DNA from: Symbiodinium kawagutii
Lineage: Eukaryota; Sar; Dinophyceae; Suessiales; Symbiodiniaceae
Direction of reading: 5' to 3'
NCBI GenBank assembly: GCA_009767595.1
Contig: VSDK01014227.1
Location: forward strand, 32,338-96,337
Length of the DNA: 64,000 nt
Position numbers and translations under genes: made by a program. Below the pieces are notes generated by a model. It was not told the DNA's origin, searched no databases, and saw only the letters and a program-made list of their open reading frames with translations. How positions within the stretch are numbered: the stretch's first letter is position 1; each line of letters begins with the position of its first letter. Of this stretch, positions 21,918 to 34,070 are shown piece after piece.

Positions 21918-22256
21918 GTACTCCCAGTGCGGTGGCAAGGGCTGGACTGGTTCGACCAAATGCCAGGCTTGGCGTAGCGGTCAGCGGATAACCACAGAGA
22001 TGAAGCCAAGATGGGCCAAGATGGGTTGCCTCGGGTGCTCTTTGGCACTTCCACCTGCCACTCTGACTGTGCTTGGAGGTCTTCAACACCTGCGCAGTTG
22101 CCTGGTTGCAAGTGACTACGTCACCTTTGTTGTTTTTGCAGAAGTCCTTCCTGTTGCATCATTCATTTCATTTCATTTCATTCTTTATTGCATCATTTGA
22201 GTTTTTTGGTTTGTTGCGACAGGTGGTCAACGAATGGTACAGCCAATGCCTGCCAG
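21918..22256 (+). CDS. CBM1-like cellulose-binding module split over exons
   Basis: Exon 21918-21966 (TTTAG|GTACT to TGCCAG|GCTT, GC donor) reads YSQCGGKGWTGSTKCQ, the opening of a family-1 carbohydrate-binding module (QCGG-x-GW-x-G-x2-x-C). Exon 22223-22256 (34 nt, CAG|GTGGTC to CCAG|GAGT, GA donor) reads VVNEWYSQCLP, the closing half. The cysteines and the aromatic Trp/Trp/Tyr face expected for cellulose binding are present. The short middle (C-x2-G-x2-C) exon was not found. A role in binding the cellulosic theca or substrate is an inference. Confidence 0.65.
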
Positions 22257-22349
22257 GAGTGCTTTTGTGGCATGTTTCCTGCGCAGAGACGGCGTGGGTA
22301 GCTGGTGCTTCGTTATCCTTGATCTTCTGCCAGGTGGTGTCGAATCCAG

Positions 22350-25275
22350 ACCAGGCTGCTGAGGCAGCAAGCCAAGCAGCACAGGCTCAAGCTTTGGGTT
22401 GAAAACTTTGGTCATTGCTTGAAAAGAAGTGCATTAATTTTGCATCAATTTCCAGAGTATGCACATTTTTTTCAGACTCAATATTTGTACTTCAAAAAGT
22501 CACGAGGACTGAGCTTTTTGACTCTGCAGGCTGCTGGAAAGTCGTTGGAAGAGCAGGCCAGGTTCTGAAGCGGGATAGCCTAAGCTACCTGAGTTTAAAG
22601 TAATTTCCTACATTTGCCTGCTAGGGTTTGCTTCAGAAGTATTGCTTATCTTTCCATTCCCCCAGGTCCCCCTCCTTCCAACTTCGTGTTGTTGGATTCC
22701 TTCAGATTTTAATTTTAAAAGCACGAAAAGCAAACGCTTCCAGGCAAGCCTTTATCAATTTATCAGCCATGATTTTATCATCCTTTATTTTGACTAAAAC
22801 TATCATTTACTCCCCTGTTTGACCGTCTGACCAGAGCCTCATGTCTTCCTTTCCTCATGCTTCAATGACCTCCTGTGTCTTCCTATTTTTCACAGTCGCT
22901 TCATTTGTCATTGCGGCTGGACACTGGTGGTTTGCAGAGATTGAGCATGGTGCAGTACACTTAACCAGGATTCATGGGAATTGCATGTCAATCCCTCAGG
23001 GTTGTTTTCGGCTAACACATGATTCATGATGGTGTTTCTCTTCATTCAGCGGATGCCCGTTACACTGTTGAATTGTTGGTGGTTTGACCGTGGTGCATTA
23101 TAGTATAGCTGTACTGATCTTATTGCTGGTCCACTCATGGTTTTTGATGGCAAACTCACAGTCATGGAAAATGGTCATGAATCATGGCAATTGATTTTTC
23201 ATCATGGTGAATGATAGTTTCCATCCTGATTTGTCCCCCTCCTTCGGGTACTAAAATCGACACGATTCATGTTTCCCACACTCGTGGTCATCCACTTTCC
23301 TCTCCCACATGCCTATATTTTGTCCATAGCCTTCTCTCAAGCTTTGCAGGGGAGTGTTGAGCAACAACTTTTGCGCTTTAGAATTCGCCAAAATGAATCT
23401 TACATAAATCATATAGATATATAGATCTCATGATATTTTCGTTGACAAAAACAGAGGTCTCAGTAGGTTCTGCCCAGGCAACCTATGCTGGACAAGCCGC
23501 CTCGGAAGCGGCCAAGGTGGCCAACTTGCCACCCGCCACCCAGGTGTGGAGCTGTGCCGCTTGTGGCATGTGGTGTAGCCCCGGCGCTCACAGGCCACTC
23601 GGGCCTATGTTGGTGCAGCTGGAACTGCGGATGAGAGCGGCATGGCTCGCGAGGAGGCGAAGCATGGGGTTTTTGCAAAGTGCCAAGATGGACCCAAGGT
23701 CCTACTGTTACTTTCAAGGGCCAAGATGGACCAAGGTCCAAGAGGACTTTGGGAATTCTCTATGGGGGGAATTGTATACGTCTCTGATCTGACGAGACCG
23801 ACGTGCCACATGCGACATCATGGGACTCCCTGCGGGTGAATCCCAGATTTGAGGCGAACAATGTTGGTGTACAAGCCGTGAAGGATGCTCTTCAAGATGC
23901 TGGCGTGCCAAGCGACCAGGCTCAGTGACGGTGAAGCAAGGTTTGTTTTCAGCACGAGAGTTGCACCGAAGTTGTACAAGCTACGCTGTAGATTGCTGGG
24001 TTACAAGTGCTGTATGCTGTACATGGCCAGCCTGGCTGCCAGGTGGATCGTATGGAAGACCAGGCAGTGGCTGAGGGAAAGGCGCCAAACTGGGCCCGGG
24101 ACAAATCTGACCTTCCTTTGTTTTGAGGATGGGGATCACAGGATGCATCAAGACTGTAACTGTGATTGTGCACACTTGACAGATGATTGTCTTTGGAGAG
24201 GAGCATGGTTCTCAGAAACACAGGGTCCAAGAAGTCACAGCTTGTGGATGGCTTGTGGGCGGGGTTGATTCATTTTTGGACACGGACTTGTCCACTGAGG
24301 CAGGATGAAAGGTCTGCTCCCTACATTGCGGGCGAGGCGGCCTACAATCAGGCCCACGATGCTGGCCTGACGAAGGAGGACGGTCAAGTCAAGACTGTGG
24401 GTGTCACCAGACAGGATGTATCATGAAGATTGGTGTGTCATTTGCAAAACTGAGAGCAGACACGCGACAGACCATTCATTTTACTGACATCAAATAGACA
24501 ATTTCGATCAATTTTGATCCATTTCTTTTATTTGGGATTTTCTCCACTCCCTCTTGTCTGTTCCACGCTTTGGCTTGCAAACTTCTTCCCCTTCCTCGCA
24601 CATCCCTGTTACTTTGCATGGCTTTTGTCAGCCTGCTTTGGCAGGAGAAATGCATCAAGGCATACGAAGCAGCTTGGAAAACGGCCAAGGCACAGCTATT
24701 GGAAAGTAAGATGAAGACTGAAGAGTTTAAAGAATCTTCACTCATCTTTGACCCTGCTTTTGGCCTGCTTGACCATGCTTGACCTCCACGGATTCACCTT
24801 CGCTTCAAGGCCAACGGCAAGGTGGGTGAGCAGATCACCGTCGTGGCGGCAGATGTCCTGACGAAGTTGGCCAAGAAGATGGAGATGACTCCCGAGGAGG
24901 AGATCCACTGCTCCGTGGCAGCTGCCCAGGCGCAGGGGAGAGATCTTCGACCGCCAAACAGAAGTGACTCCGTTTGGGGAAGTCGAAAAAACTCCTTGGG
25001 AGAAGCTCCTTGGGAGAAGTCTTTAGGGAAATTTTTTGGAATCTGATGAGTTTTAGGAGTCAAATGGACTTGGGTAGAGAAGTTGCCGTGTGCAGAGTCT
25101 CAATCTGGTTGCAGGTTTAGCCACTTCGCCTTACCTGCAGCGCTTAGCTACTGTGTTTTGAGCTCCTGACAGGAACTGAGCAAGAGAAACGGCGGCTTTT
25201 CTGATGACGTCGCGTCATCCATGCACAATGCCGGAGTCGCTGTGGCAACAGGTGCTGGTGTGGCGGCTGCGCAGG
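22350..25275 (+). CDS. alanine-rich helical exons, first group
   Basis: Several short Ala-rich exons occur. They are about 22353-22388 (AAEAASQAAQAQ), 22529-22562 (AAGKSLEEQARF), 23459-23545 (AQATYAGQAASEAAKVA), 23862-23925 (QAVKDALQDAGVPSDQAQ), 24320-24415 (AGEAAYNQAHDAGLTKED), 24651-24706 (CIKAYEAAWKTAKAQ), 24810-24938 (ITVVAADVLTKLAKKMEMTP then VAAAQAQ) and about 25170-25274 (NAGVAVATGAGVAAAQ). They share helix-forming Ala/Lys/Glu stretches and a G-[MLV]-[STP]-x2-[EDQ] turn. Boundaries are mostly AG|G entries with GC or GT exits. Sequence between is intron. No family recognised. Confidence 0.5.
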
Positions 25276-25765
25276 CCCCATGTGCATTCACTTCTTTGTT
25301 CTGCGGAGTGAATTTCTTGAAACTTGCTTATCACACTTCATGGCCAGAGCAAGTCCTTTCAGCAGACTTGAAAAGATGTTTGCCTTAAAATCTCCAACTG
25401 CTACAAGCTTTTGGACTTGATGGGAGTTTTGTGAACCAGTCCCACTTGCAGCAGATTGCCTGGCTTGTTTGGATCCTTTTGGATAGGGGTAGTTTGGCAC
25501 CAGATCATCCTAGCCAAGCCACCGTTGTTGGATCTTTTTGCATTTCTTTGGTCTGAGTACTCTGTTTTGGTTGCGGCACTGCCTATAGAGGCCTTGTCTT
25601 AGATATCAAACACTGACAGGTGGAGACACAAGTGGCTGTGGCATTGAAGGAGCTTTCTCAACCTCTGAACTCCAAGACGTTTTGCTTCAGCACCAAGAAA
25701 ATACATAAATTGCTGCCACTCTTGGTCTCTTTGTTTCTAGTCTTGGCAGGACGTCGAGACTTCAC

Positions 25766-27960
25766 AGGCTGACAAGCTCGACGAAACCAAGATGAATGAA
25801 ATCATGAGCAAGTGTTTGGCAGCTGGTCAGGCAGGGGGATTTCTATACAGTTTTTTTCAGCTTTCACCAGGGTCACAGCGTCGTTGGCATACTGGACAGG
25901 CAGCAGGAGCCAAAGCACCCGAGAGTGCAGCCATCGAAGCCGCCAACATTGGAAAAGCCCTTGGAATGTCTGGCGTTGACACTGCACAGGCTGCAAGGAG
26001 AGGGCGAGTCTTACCTGCGACCCTGCGAGCATTTGTGTCGTCTCTGACCGTCGCAGGAAGTGTGCATATGAAGCTGCCATCGCATCTGGCCGAAGTCCGG
26101 TGGAGGTCCTCTGCATTCTGCGGTGGGAGGATCCTATGTCAACACTGTGAATGCTTTTAGAGACAGTCTTTGTTCGAGGTTTTTGGTTTTTTTCTTGATT
26201 GGCTGTTGCTTGAGGAGCCAAGGAAAGGTTTGAGGAAGCACCCTTTCAGCCAGTTTTCCCCATTTTCTTGAGAGCTTGTAACGTCACAAAACTAAGGGAA
26301 AAGTGTGAAGATGCTTGTGGCAGGCCACGGCAACAGCTGAAGCCAGCCGCTCCATGGCACGGGACCTGGGATCGGATCAGGACTGGACAGTTCAATCTGA
26401 GAAAAAAGCCGACAGGTCCTAGTTCCATCCAGTTCCCAGGTCCTGTTGCAATGTGTTAAGGTTCCATCTGTGGTCACCAGTCCATCTGATGGCGACTCTA
26501 TTCATCCAGATGCTTTGCAGAACATTGGCACCTTGGCTTCGAAGAACTCTGGAATTTCACTGGTCCAAAACGTCTCTATACTACTTGCATCAACTTGCAA
26601 AACGACGTTTGCATCGGAAGCGAATCTGAGGCAAGGACTGCTGGCTTCCATGCGGAAAAACGCCTGGAGCCTCAGTCAATCGCGTGTTGATGATCTGTCG
26701 TCATTCCCTAGATGGTCACCAACGAACTAACCACCAACCACCAACCAACCAATCATCACAGTGTTTCATCCAGCAGATTCAGCTTGGTCAAATTTGGTCA
26801 ATGTGATCCACGGATTGCGAAGCTTTGACCAAGCACTTCTGCGAAGCCAAGTTCTGGGCTTTGCGCTTTCTGTGGTTTGGGCAACGCCTGTTGCCGCGGG
26901 TCCGAACCTGAGACGAGCCTTGATCGAGCACGGTTGCAGGGTGTAGGGCAACATGTTTGATACATCAGCTGCTTTCCTCCTCTTATGCAAAGGCGTAGCT
27001 TGAACGATCCTTGTTGCAAATCAGAAACACTGACACTTCAGGGACGAGACCAATCCTCCCAAGGCATGTCAGGGCGCCGGCGCCTTATGCTTTCGAAGTC
27101 ATTGAAAAACTTGGAGAGGCAAAGAAATCTGCATCTGACTATCATGGAAGCTAGCGTTGGCTCAGTTGATTCTTGCTTTTGCTCGTAGGCAGGTAGCCTC
27201 CGGTCTCTTTCAGTTGACCTACGCTGACAGTATCACCTCATTGTCCCTCATCATCCACACTTATTGACCTTTTCCAAACATGAGCTTCATCATTTCGTTC
27301 TCACCGGCATGACCATCATCCTTTACCAAATCATGTTGATCCTGCAAAACCCATAGCTTTCATTCATCCTTCCGGCACGTCAACATACTGGGCTTTTCCA
27401 CAGGGAGAGATCTCAGGGGCCTGTTCTACCGAGGTTGTGGTGAATACCTGGCACCACTCCTGTGTTAAGCCAGTTGATCCGACATCGGCAGGAGTCCCAG
27501 ATAGGGAATCTTAGGGATGCCGTTTTGACAACGCATTCAATCGAGCACGGAGGAAGTTATCTGAAGGTTAAGATGACCCATGTTGACGAACACACAGGAC
27601 ACTTATTGAACACCATGAATCAATGTGAATCAGTGTGTTCTTGAACCGAGGATACGGACGATCTCTCCCGTGGTGTTGAAAGTGCTATGATTTATGCAGG
27701 AGCCAGGGCCAAGGGTGATGAAATGGCAGATGCAGCCAAGGAGGAGGGCGAGTCAGTGCAGGGTCAAGTGGCCGCTGCTGCTGATGGTGCAATGGACAGC
27801 ATGAAGGATGAAAATGCGAAGATCTCGGATGTGGTCAGTGCAGCCTACAAGTCTGCCAAAGAAACCGGTCTTGAAGAGGGCATGACCGAACCTGCTGCGC
27901 AGACGGCAGCTGTTGAAGCCATCAAGGATGAGTTGGAGAAGTCTGGTATGTCAAGTGCAG
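25766..27960 (+). CDS. alanine-rich helical exons, second group
   Basis: Exon 25769-25831 (AG|GCTGACAAG to GGTCAG|GCAGG, 21 codons) reads LDETKMNEIMSKCLAAGQ. Exon about 25903-25992 reads AAGAKAPESAAIEAANIGKA then LGMSGVDTAQ. The longest open stretch, 27699-27960, reads GARAKGDEMADAAKEEGESV, then GQVAAAADGAMDSMKDE, then EEGMTEPAAQTAAVEAIKDE and SGMSSAEAW. The repeated turn GM[ST]-x-[AEV]-[ED] spaced by Ala-rich helices suggests a helical repeat rod. The last is the best-supported; boundaries are approximate. Confidence 0.5.
26631..26672 (+). CDS. DCWLPCG exon, copy 1
   Basis: It is entered at CTGAG|GCAAGG and reads KDCWLPCGKTPGA. It shares the DCW-x-PCG-x-K motif with the exon at 30634 and so is probably a duplicated Cys-rich exon. 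The 3' end is not certain. Confidence 0.45.
27434..27469 (+). CDS. CBM1-like tail exon, diverged copy
   Basis: It is entered at CCGAG|GTTGTG and reads VVVNTWHHSCVK, resembling the VVNEWYSQC tail at 22223 but with the two Tyr/Ser/Gln positions changed to His/His/Ser. If translated it would be a weakened or altered glycan-binding face. The donor is unclear, so confidence is limited. Confidence 0.35.
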
Positions 27961-28305
27961 AGGCCTGGAATGGAAGTTGTGAAATGAAGATGCAAAAGAT
28001 ATCTAAAGATCAAGCTTGCAATTGCGGTATGGCTCCCAAGGCTCCGACATCAAAGTGTAAGAAAGCATTTCCTCTTCTATAATTTGTTTTACTAGGACTT
28101 TGTCAATTATTTACTGGTTCTGAATGCTGAGACGGGGTACTTTTTGGCACTGGACAGATTGCAGGCAACAGCCATCTCAGTCAGTGCTGCTACGACGGCC
28201 ACCAGTGTTGTGGTGGCACCAACTGTCCAGGTCCCAGTGATTGAATGCCTAAAAGCAAAGCTCAGTCTCACTCAACTGATTGAACTTTTGGACCATTACT
28301 TTTTG

Positions 28306-28674
28306 AGGTTTATGTTTAAAATTGGTCAAACCATGGGTTTCGGAATTGAGGTCAACATCCATGGTGGAGGTGGAAAGACCGGTGCTGCCGCTGTTCCACC
28401 CCCGATTGAGACTCCGACTACACCTGCGCCCGTGGCAACACTTGCCCCAGACACGACAACTGAGCCCGTGGAAGTTACAGCGGCTCCACTTGCAACAGTA
28501 GCTCCGGAGGCAACCCCTGCACCGGTGGCAACCATTGAACCAGCTACTACCATTGCACCAGCAACTATTGCTCCAGTTGAGACCGTGGAAGCAGCCACCA
28601 TTGCCCCTGTTGCAACTCCTGCACCCATTGAAGTGCCGGAATTGACAACGGTCCCTCCACCAGAAATTGTTTGA
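28306..28674 (+). CDS. mucin-like Thr/Ala/Pro-rich exon ending in a stop
   Basis: It is entered at TTTGAG|GTTTATG and continues open to TGA at 28672-28674. It reads MGFGIEVNIHGGGGKTG, then about 95 residues of (T/A/P/V) repeats such as TTTEPVEVTAAP and TIAPATIAP, ending VPPPEIV. This is typical of an O-glycosylated stalk. Either it is the C-terminus of one gene, or an exon exits before the stop and joins later exons. The complementary strand is also open, but as Val/Gly repeats without AG|G logic. Confidence 0.55.
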   Translation, partial: RFMFKIGQTMGFGIEVNIHGGGGKTGAAAVPPPIETPTTPAPVATLAPDTTTEPVEVTAAPLATVAPEATPAPVATIEPATTIAPATIAPVETVEAATIAPVATPAPIEVPELTTVPPPEIV

Positions 28675-31600
28675 ACCTCGGTTCAGTCATGTTGCTGTGA
28701 AGAACTCTGGAATCCGAAAAATTGTGGAAGCTTGTGTCTTACAATGCTTTGCACACCCCAAAGCCTCCATTCCCTGGACTCCATTCTTTCCTTCAGCCAT
28801 CGCCAAGGCCACCCTACCCCCCGTGACACAGAACAAGGCGAGATTGGTAGCTCTGAGGACTGGAAGAGTGTGAGTCGAGCCGATCATTGCAGGTTGGTGC
28901 TGCGGAGGCGACCGCCACGATTGCCGTGGCAGTGTTTGTCTTAGCATGGGCAGCGACATCAAATCCAGCACCAGCACTTAAAGACGCATCTTCGCACAAG
29001 ATTTCGAGCTAAGGGAAGCGAACTTCCAGACGTCTCCTCGATGTCTGATGCAGTGGGGACCTGGTGTCAGAATGCCAACATGAACATGTTCCGTTCTTCC
29101 TGACTCGCCTCAGGTTCAAGTGGGAGTTGATGCTGCTGATCTGAAGAAAACAGACGGCGCTGATGTGGACTCTCAGGCCAGTTCAATGTTGCTGAGTGGA
29201 TGGATAGTGATGGAAAGATGGAAGAATGATGGAGAACGTGATGCCAGAAATCTGTGTCTTGTTGAGCTCCAGGCCTTAGTTGCCGCGGGTACCACTGGAT
29301 CTTATGCCCTGTCCTTAAAGCTGCAAAAATGGTAGAGATCCATCTTTGATAGCATCTGAATGATAAATCCTGTGAAATTCCATCCAACAGATTATGTACA
29401 GATAGAAATCCCATTGCACTCATTGGAACCTTGAAGTTGTGCTACTCAGGCAGCAGCAGATGGATACACCCAGGATTCCGCTGAGGAGGAAGCTGCAAAG
29501 GCCGCAGGGAAGCTCTTCCAAAGTTGAACATTTGCCTCAGATCTTAAAAGAAATCAACATAAGTGGAAGCATATGTGGATGATTTTGGATGAATTGTTGA
29601 CAGAAGAATCTTCATAGCTCAACACACACACACACATCTCATTCAGTGGTTCCGTTTCAGCTTCTGGAGTTCCATGGCAACGGATCTCCAAGTTCCATTC
29701 CCAACTCTGACTACCAGGTGGCCAAGTATATCTACATGCGATCAGGAATGCCTGCCGAACAGGCGAGCTGTCAGAAGCAACGGCACGAAACAACAGGAAC
29801 ATATAGTGGAATCATGTAGAATCTATGATCATCCATGGACATTTCAGTTTCCTTGCCAGTGTTTTCTCTGATGGAGGCTGGTGCTTTGGCTTTGACAACT
29901 GCCGCGCCGGAAGCATAGTGGGGGAAGGTGACGAGATGTGAGAAGCAGTGAGAGAAGGGGCTTTGGCGATATTGCTTTGACCTTCTCCTTTGTTCTGTGC
30001 CGCAACAATCACCAGTAGACTTAAGCTGAGGAAAGCAAGAGCTGATCAAGGTGGAAGTTTTGCTGGGGCCCTACAGACAAAATCAACCGTTTTCATCTTT
30101 TTTGATAAATTGCCTGTCAACCTCGGCAAGATGAGGAACAACCAGGCCTGCTTCAGAGGCATGAATTCTCTGTGCAGCTCTGAGATATGATTACATTTCA
30201 CAGAACAGCTACAAAAGGCGCCAGGCCGTCACTGGTGGCTCAGTCATGTGGATGTGCGCAAGCCATGCTACAGTTCCTGGGTGCAGTTCTGGTCAGGAAT
30301 ATAAAATGGAGTGCAGGCAAGTGGTTCTGTTAAGAATCCAGATAGGAAGCGTTGCGTGTTTGTACTTCAAGTCGTCATGGTGCTGCCACAGAGTTTATGG
30401 ATGCTGTGGTGCTTTGGAGTTTGGGTGCTGGCACGCGATGAAAAACGGAGTAAGAGCTGTACATTAAGCCTCTTCAGTGGGTGGACTGCTAGCTCTCTGA
30501 TGCCCCATTTCTTCAGCAGATCAGCGACAGGAAAATTTGCATTTCAATAGCGTGCTCACAGCGGGAAGCCACACAGTGGTGCAGGTGCTGTGCTTGTGCC
30601 CTCAGCATCCCTCAGCCTGGGAGTGACTCTGAGGATTGCTGGGAACCATGTGGAGAGAAAGCCGGCTACTGTCCAGACTACTGCGGAACAGGAAATGCTT
30701 GCTTGCTCCTCAGGAAATTTCGAAACATCCGGGCGCATTGCCAAACATCACAACTCGTATCTCCAGTGCAATAGAGGGGGTTCGAACAGGTTTTTGCCAA
30801 TATCTACAGTTTTGTGGGGTCGCAGCTCCCGATATCCATTGTGCATTTGCACCTTTTTTTCCCTGAGACTTCTGTGACGCACAGCCATGCAACTATCAGC
30901 ATCCGTTGACACCTAGGCTGCCGAAAGACTGGTGATATTGTCGTCCCCCGTGAGTGCAAAGGAGTTCAAGGCTTAGTGTTGGTTCCAACTTTCCTTCCGA
31001 GGCAAATCCAAAGTTATGCAGTGATGCTTTCAGATCTTAAACTCTATAGCAAGCCTTGAACCATTGGTCATATACTGCATAGCAGCAGGCTGACAAGAAT
31101 TTCTTTTTGAACTAATTCTTACAAACTCCTCCTTTCATCCTCTACCTGTATCGCCAAGATCTTCAATTTCTACACCCCGCATTACGAGTGTGTCAAGCCA
31201 ACGGCGTGGGGCTAAGTTTCTCCAGCTGATTACTTTCTGTTTTGCACAAGCAACGACAGAAGCTGCTCTAAGATGGAAATTTTCCAAAGCAACATTCTGG
31301 GATTTTTCGTAAAGATCTTCTTCGCAGAATTCTTGGGAGAGTTTATTTCCTTGTTGATAAAGGTTTCTGTTTACGTTTTTTCTTAGGCTGTTTACATTCC
31401 GGCTTACGAGAGAGCAGCTGCGGAGGTCGGGGATTTGGCAGTGGCCCCATCTCCTCAAAAAAAAAAGCCCCCATAGATCAAGTCTTCTCACTAAGCTGAT
31501 GGGAACGCCTATGTTTGTCCGGTCCCGCAGCTCTCAAAAAGAAAGTCGCCCAGCACTTGCAGTGAAATGAAGTGCTGGAACACAACTGTGAGGTCTCAAA

Positions 31601-33465
31601 AGTAATTTGATTTCTTTCACTATCTGTCAATGTAATTTTTCCTTGATTTCGGTCCGAACACATCATATTTTATTCATGTAATTTCTGACAGCGGAATTGA
31701 TTTGCATCTGCTTTGTTGTGTTCTGCCTGCAGGGCTCTACAGGCGAAGTAACTTCGGAGGAGACATCCACCTCAACTGAGGCAGGAAAGATTGAGAGTAA
31801 TGTCAAGTGAGACCCGGGGTTTCCGCTTGAGTGCAGCTTGAGGTTGTTTTTTGTTGAGTGTTCGGATTCTGACATTGCCACTCCAGGTCCCAAAGGTTTC
31901 TTTAAATCTAGTTTCTTCCGGAGAGAACAGCTTTATATAGTTGATATTCTCTACATTTTTTGGCGCGCACATTTCAAAGGAGAAGCCTGCCCTTTTCAGC
32001 ACTGGATCCTACATTGCAGTCGGGAGCTTCAATTCAGAGTTCAGAAACAGAAGCAGAGAGTTAGTTAAGAATTCAATTTATTGAGGTGGGTGCCTGTATT
32101 GTGGCGTGCCTCTTTGCCGGACTTGCAGGCTTTCGATTCTGAAGACAGTCAAGGATGTCATATACATACTGTAGATTACATATTCTCAAATTTGGTGTAT
32201 GTTGCGAAGACTTGATCAATGCCTTCATTGCTTATGCACGGATGAGCACGGACAATCACGTATTCACATTATCTATTCACAATATATATATATATATAAA
32301 TAAATAAATAATATATATATATACACAAATCCTATCGCATCTTCAAGTTCCGCCAACGAAAGTCTTGCCTTTCCAATCGCAGCCTGGCACCTCTCCGACT
32401 CCGAGAGCAAAAGAATCTACTCGGGCAAGGCCATGCGCTATACTGAGGCCCAGCTTGAACACCATGGAACACCATGCGACAGACATGGAACAGACATGAA
32501 ACAGACATGGAATAGACAGGAAACCGCGGCTGCATTGCCATTTGCACCACCTTTAAGCGAGAATGGTTGTAACTGTTGCCTGAGAGGTATCCGCTGCTTC
32601 TCCTGCAAGTGCTGCCGATTTGGAGCTGCAGGCGCGCCTCGCTGCATCACAGTTTTTGCTCAGTTTCTTGAGCCATTTGCCACCGGAGCCGAAGGCTCCT
32701 CTAGCTCGAAATGGGGCCATGGCCGCGGCAGCTCCTGCTGCCTCTATGCAAATGGCACGAAGCTTAGAATCTCTTCCCTTTGCTAAGTTTATCAGAGATG
32801 TTGGGCATAGATTGAGCCACTGACTCGATGAACTTCTATGGCAGTCCTGAGTCCTGATTGTTTTTGGTGTAGCCAGGCTGCTCCAATGCAAAGCTCAGTG
32901 GCAGTACCGTGTGAGTCTCAGAGGGCGGCAGGGCGATTTAGTCAAGATCACTTCAAACCTAGCCCTCGAGACTTCCCTGAGGTATGCCAGCTTGCCATAC
33001 ATGCAGGACATTCCAGATTCCATTGCGAGAGAGCAACGGTGACAAATTGAGAATCTTGACTTCGGTTGAATTGTTTGCTTTGGGCTTTGGCAGTCAAAGA
33101 ATGCAAACATCATAGTCTCCTTTAAACAGGCAGGACTAAGCGTTGCCAGCGCCGCCCCGATGATGGCAGTGGCCTCATTTGTCTCTGGTTGTACATTGAT
33201 GCCTTGAGCTGTTGTTTTTGTTTTGAAGGTAGCAGCACCAATGGCTGTGCCAGTTGCAGGGCTCCCAGTACTGGGCGAAAGCTGGGACTGGGAGAAAGCT
33301 GGGAGCAGTACAGCCTGAAAGCCTTGCTTCAGTATGGCCTTGCTCCTGAAAAATTTGATCTGAAGAGCGAGCTGCAGCGCTTCCAGTATCTCGAGTAGCT
33401 CAGGCTGCGCCGGTGACTGTCACAGCTGCTCCAGTGACTGTGGCTGCTCCTATGGCGGGAAGCTG
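28675..33465 (+). CDS. scattered Ala/Val and Cys exons, third group
   Basis: Weakly to moderately supported short exons occur. They are about 29452-29522 (AAADGYTQDSAEEEAAKAAG), 29719-29760 (VAKYIYMRSGMPAEQ), 30634-30702 (DCWEPCGEKAGYC then PDYCGTGNAC, matching 26631), 31386-31459 (AVYIPAYERAAAEVGDLAV), 31729-31811 (GEVTSEETSTSTEAGK), 33138-33194 (AGLSVASAAPMMAVASF), 33230-33290 (VAAPMAVPVAGLPVLGE) and 33405-33465 (VTVTAAPVTVAAPMAGS then TGA). The Val/Ala/Pro end at 33465 could close one gene. Everything between appears intronic. Exon boundaries are approximate. Confidence 0.42.
32281..32325. repeat. AT/AAAT microsatellite
   Basis: Runs of TA repeats flank an AAAT-type stretch (taaataaataaataa). 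This is simple sequence in a presumed intron. Confidence 0.85.
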
Positions 33466-33489
33466 AGGAATGGACAGAACAAATGGTGG

Positions 33490-33575
33490 TTTCTCAAGGT
33501 ACCGGGGTACCCGCAAATCATCCAAAAGTAATCAGTATTGGCAACCATTTTTGGGCGTTCCCTATTTTGAGAAAA
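33490..33575. repeat. short inverted-repeat element with GGGTACCC core
   Basis: The left arm, tctcaaggtaccggggtacc and the following cgcaaatcatcc, is roughly the reverse complement of the right arm at about 33547-33573 (tttgggcgttccctattttg then agaa). Related single arms occur at 11375 (+), 60736 (-) and 62540 (+). The layout resembles a miniature inverted-repeat or introner-like element, but no target-site duplication was demonstrated. Confidence 0.4.
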
Positions 33576-33894
33576 CCCATGTAGATTATAAAGATTATAT
33601 CGAATGCACGAGATACGTACTCCACATGTATAAGTATGTTCACAGACAGAATAGGCATTTTGTGGTCACTTTGGAATGCTGAGCAGTTGGATTATTGGTC
33701 CCTTTTGAAATCAGACGATGAGGTAGCGATGCCAGCAGCCGGCTACACTGGGGTTCCCGTCTCCAGCTTACAACGTATACAACGGACACATTTTCACAGC
33801 GACAAAAAGACTGGTGAGAACAAACCGCTTGACACACCGGTCGAGGCTGTTCAAGGCTACAATCACCACCTACCTTCCCTTGTGTGTCTATCCC

Positions 33895-34070
33895 CCCTTA
33901 TCCTCTCCTATCCTATTCTATCTATATATTCCATCCTATCCTTTCACCTATCCCATCCCATCCCATCCCATTTGATCCTATCCTAGCCTGTCCTATCCTA
34001 TCACTTCCTATCCTATTCTATCCTATTCTTTCCTATTCATCCTATTCTATCCATCTATCATACTTGAAGA
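33895..34070. repeat. CCTAT-type pentanucleotide tract
   Basis: About 175 bp of cctatc/ctatt/cccat units, pyrimidine-rich on the + strand. It lies between Ala/Val exons. No exon is convincing between 33466 and 34970; a run at 34982-35018 (AASAATGSMYGGL) may be an Ala-rich exon. Confidence 0.8.

Noticed and set aside
28326..28628. 100-codon minus-strand Val/Gly/Ala ORF
   Set aside because: It is the complement of the Thr/Ala/Pro repeat exon; repeats open both strands.
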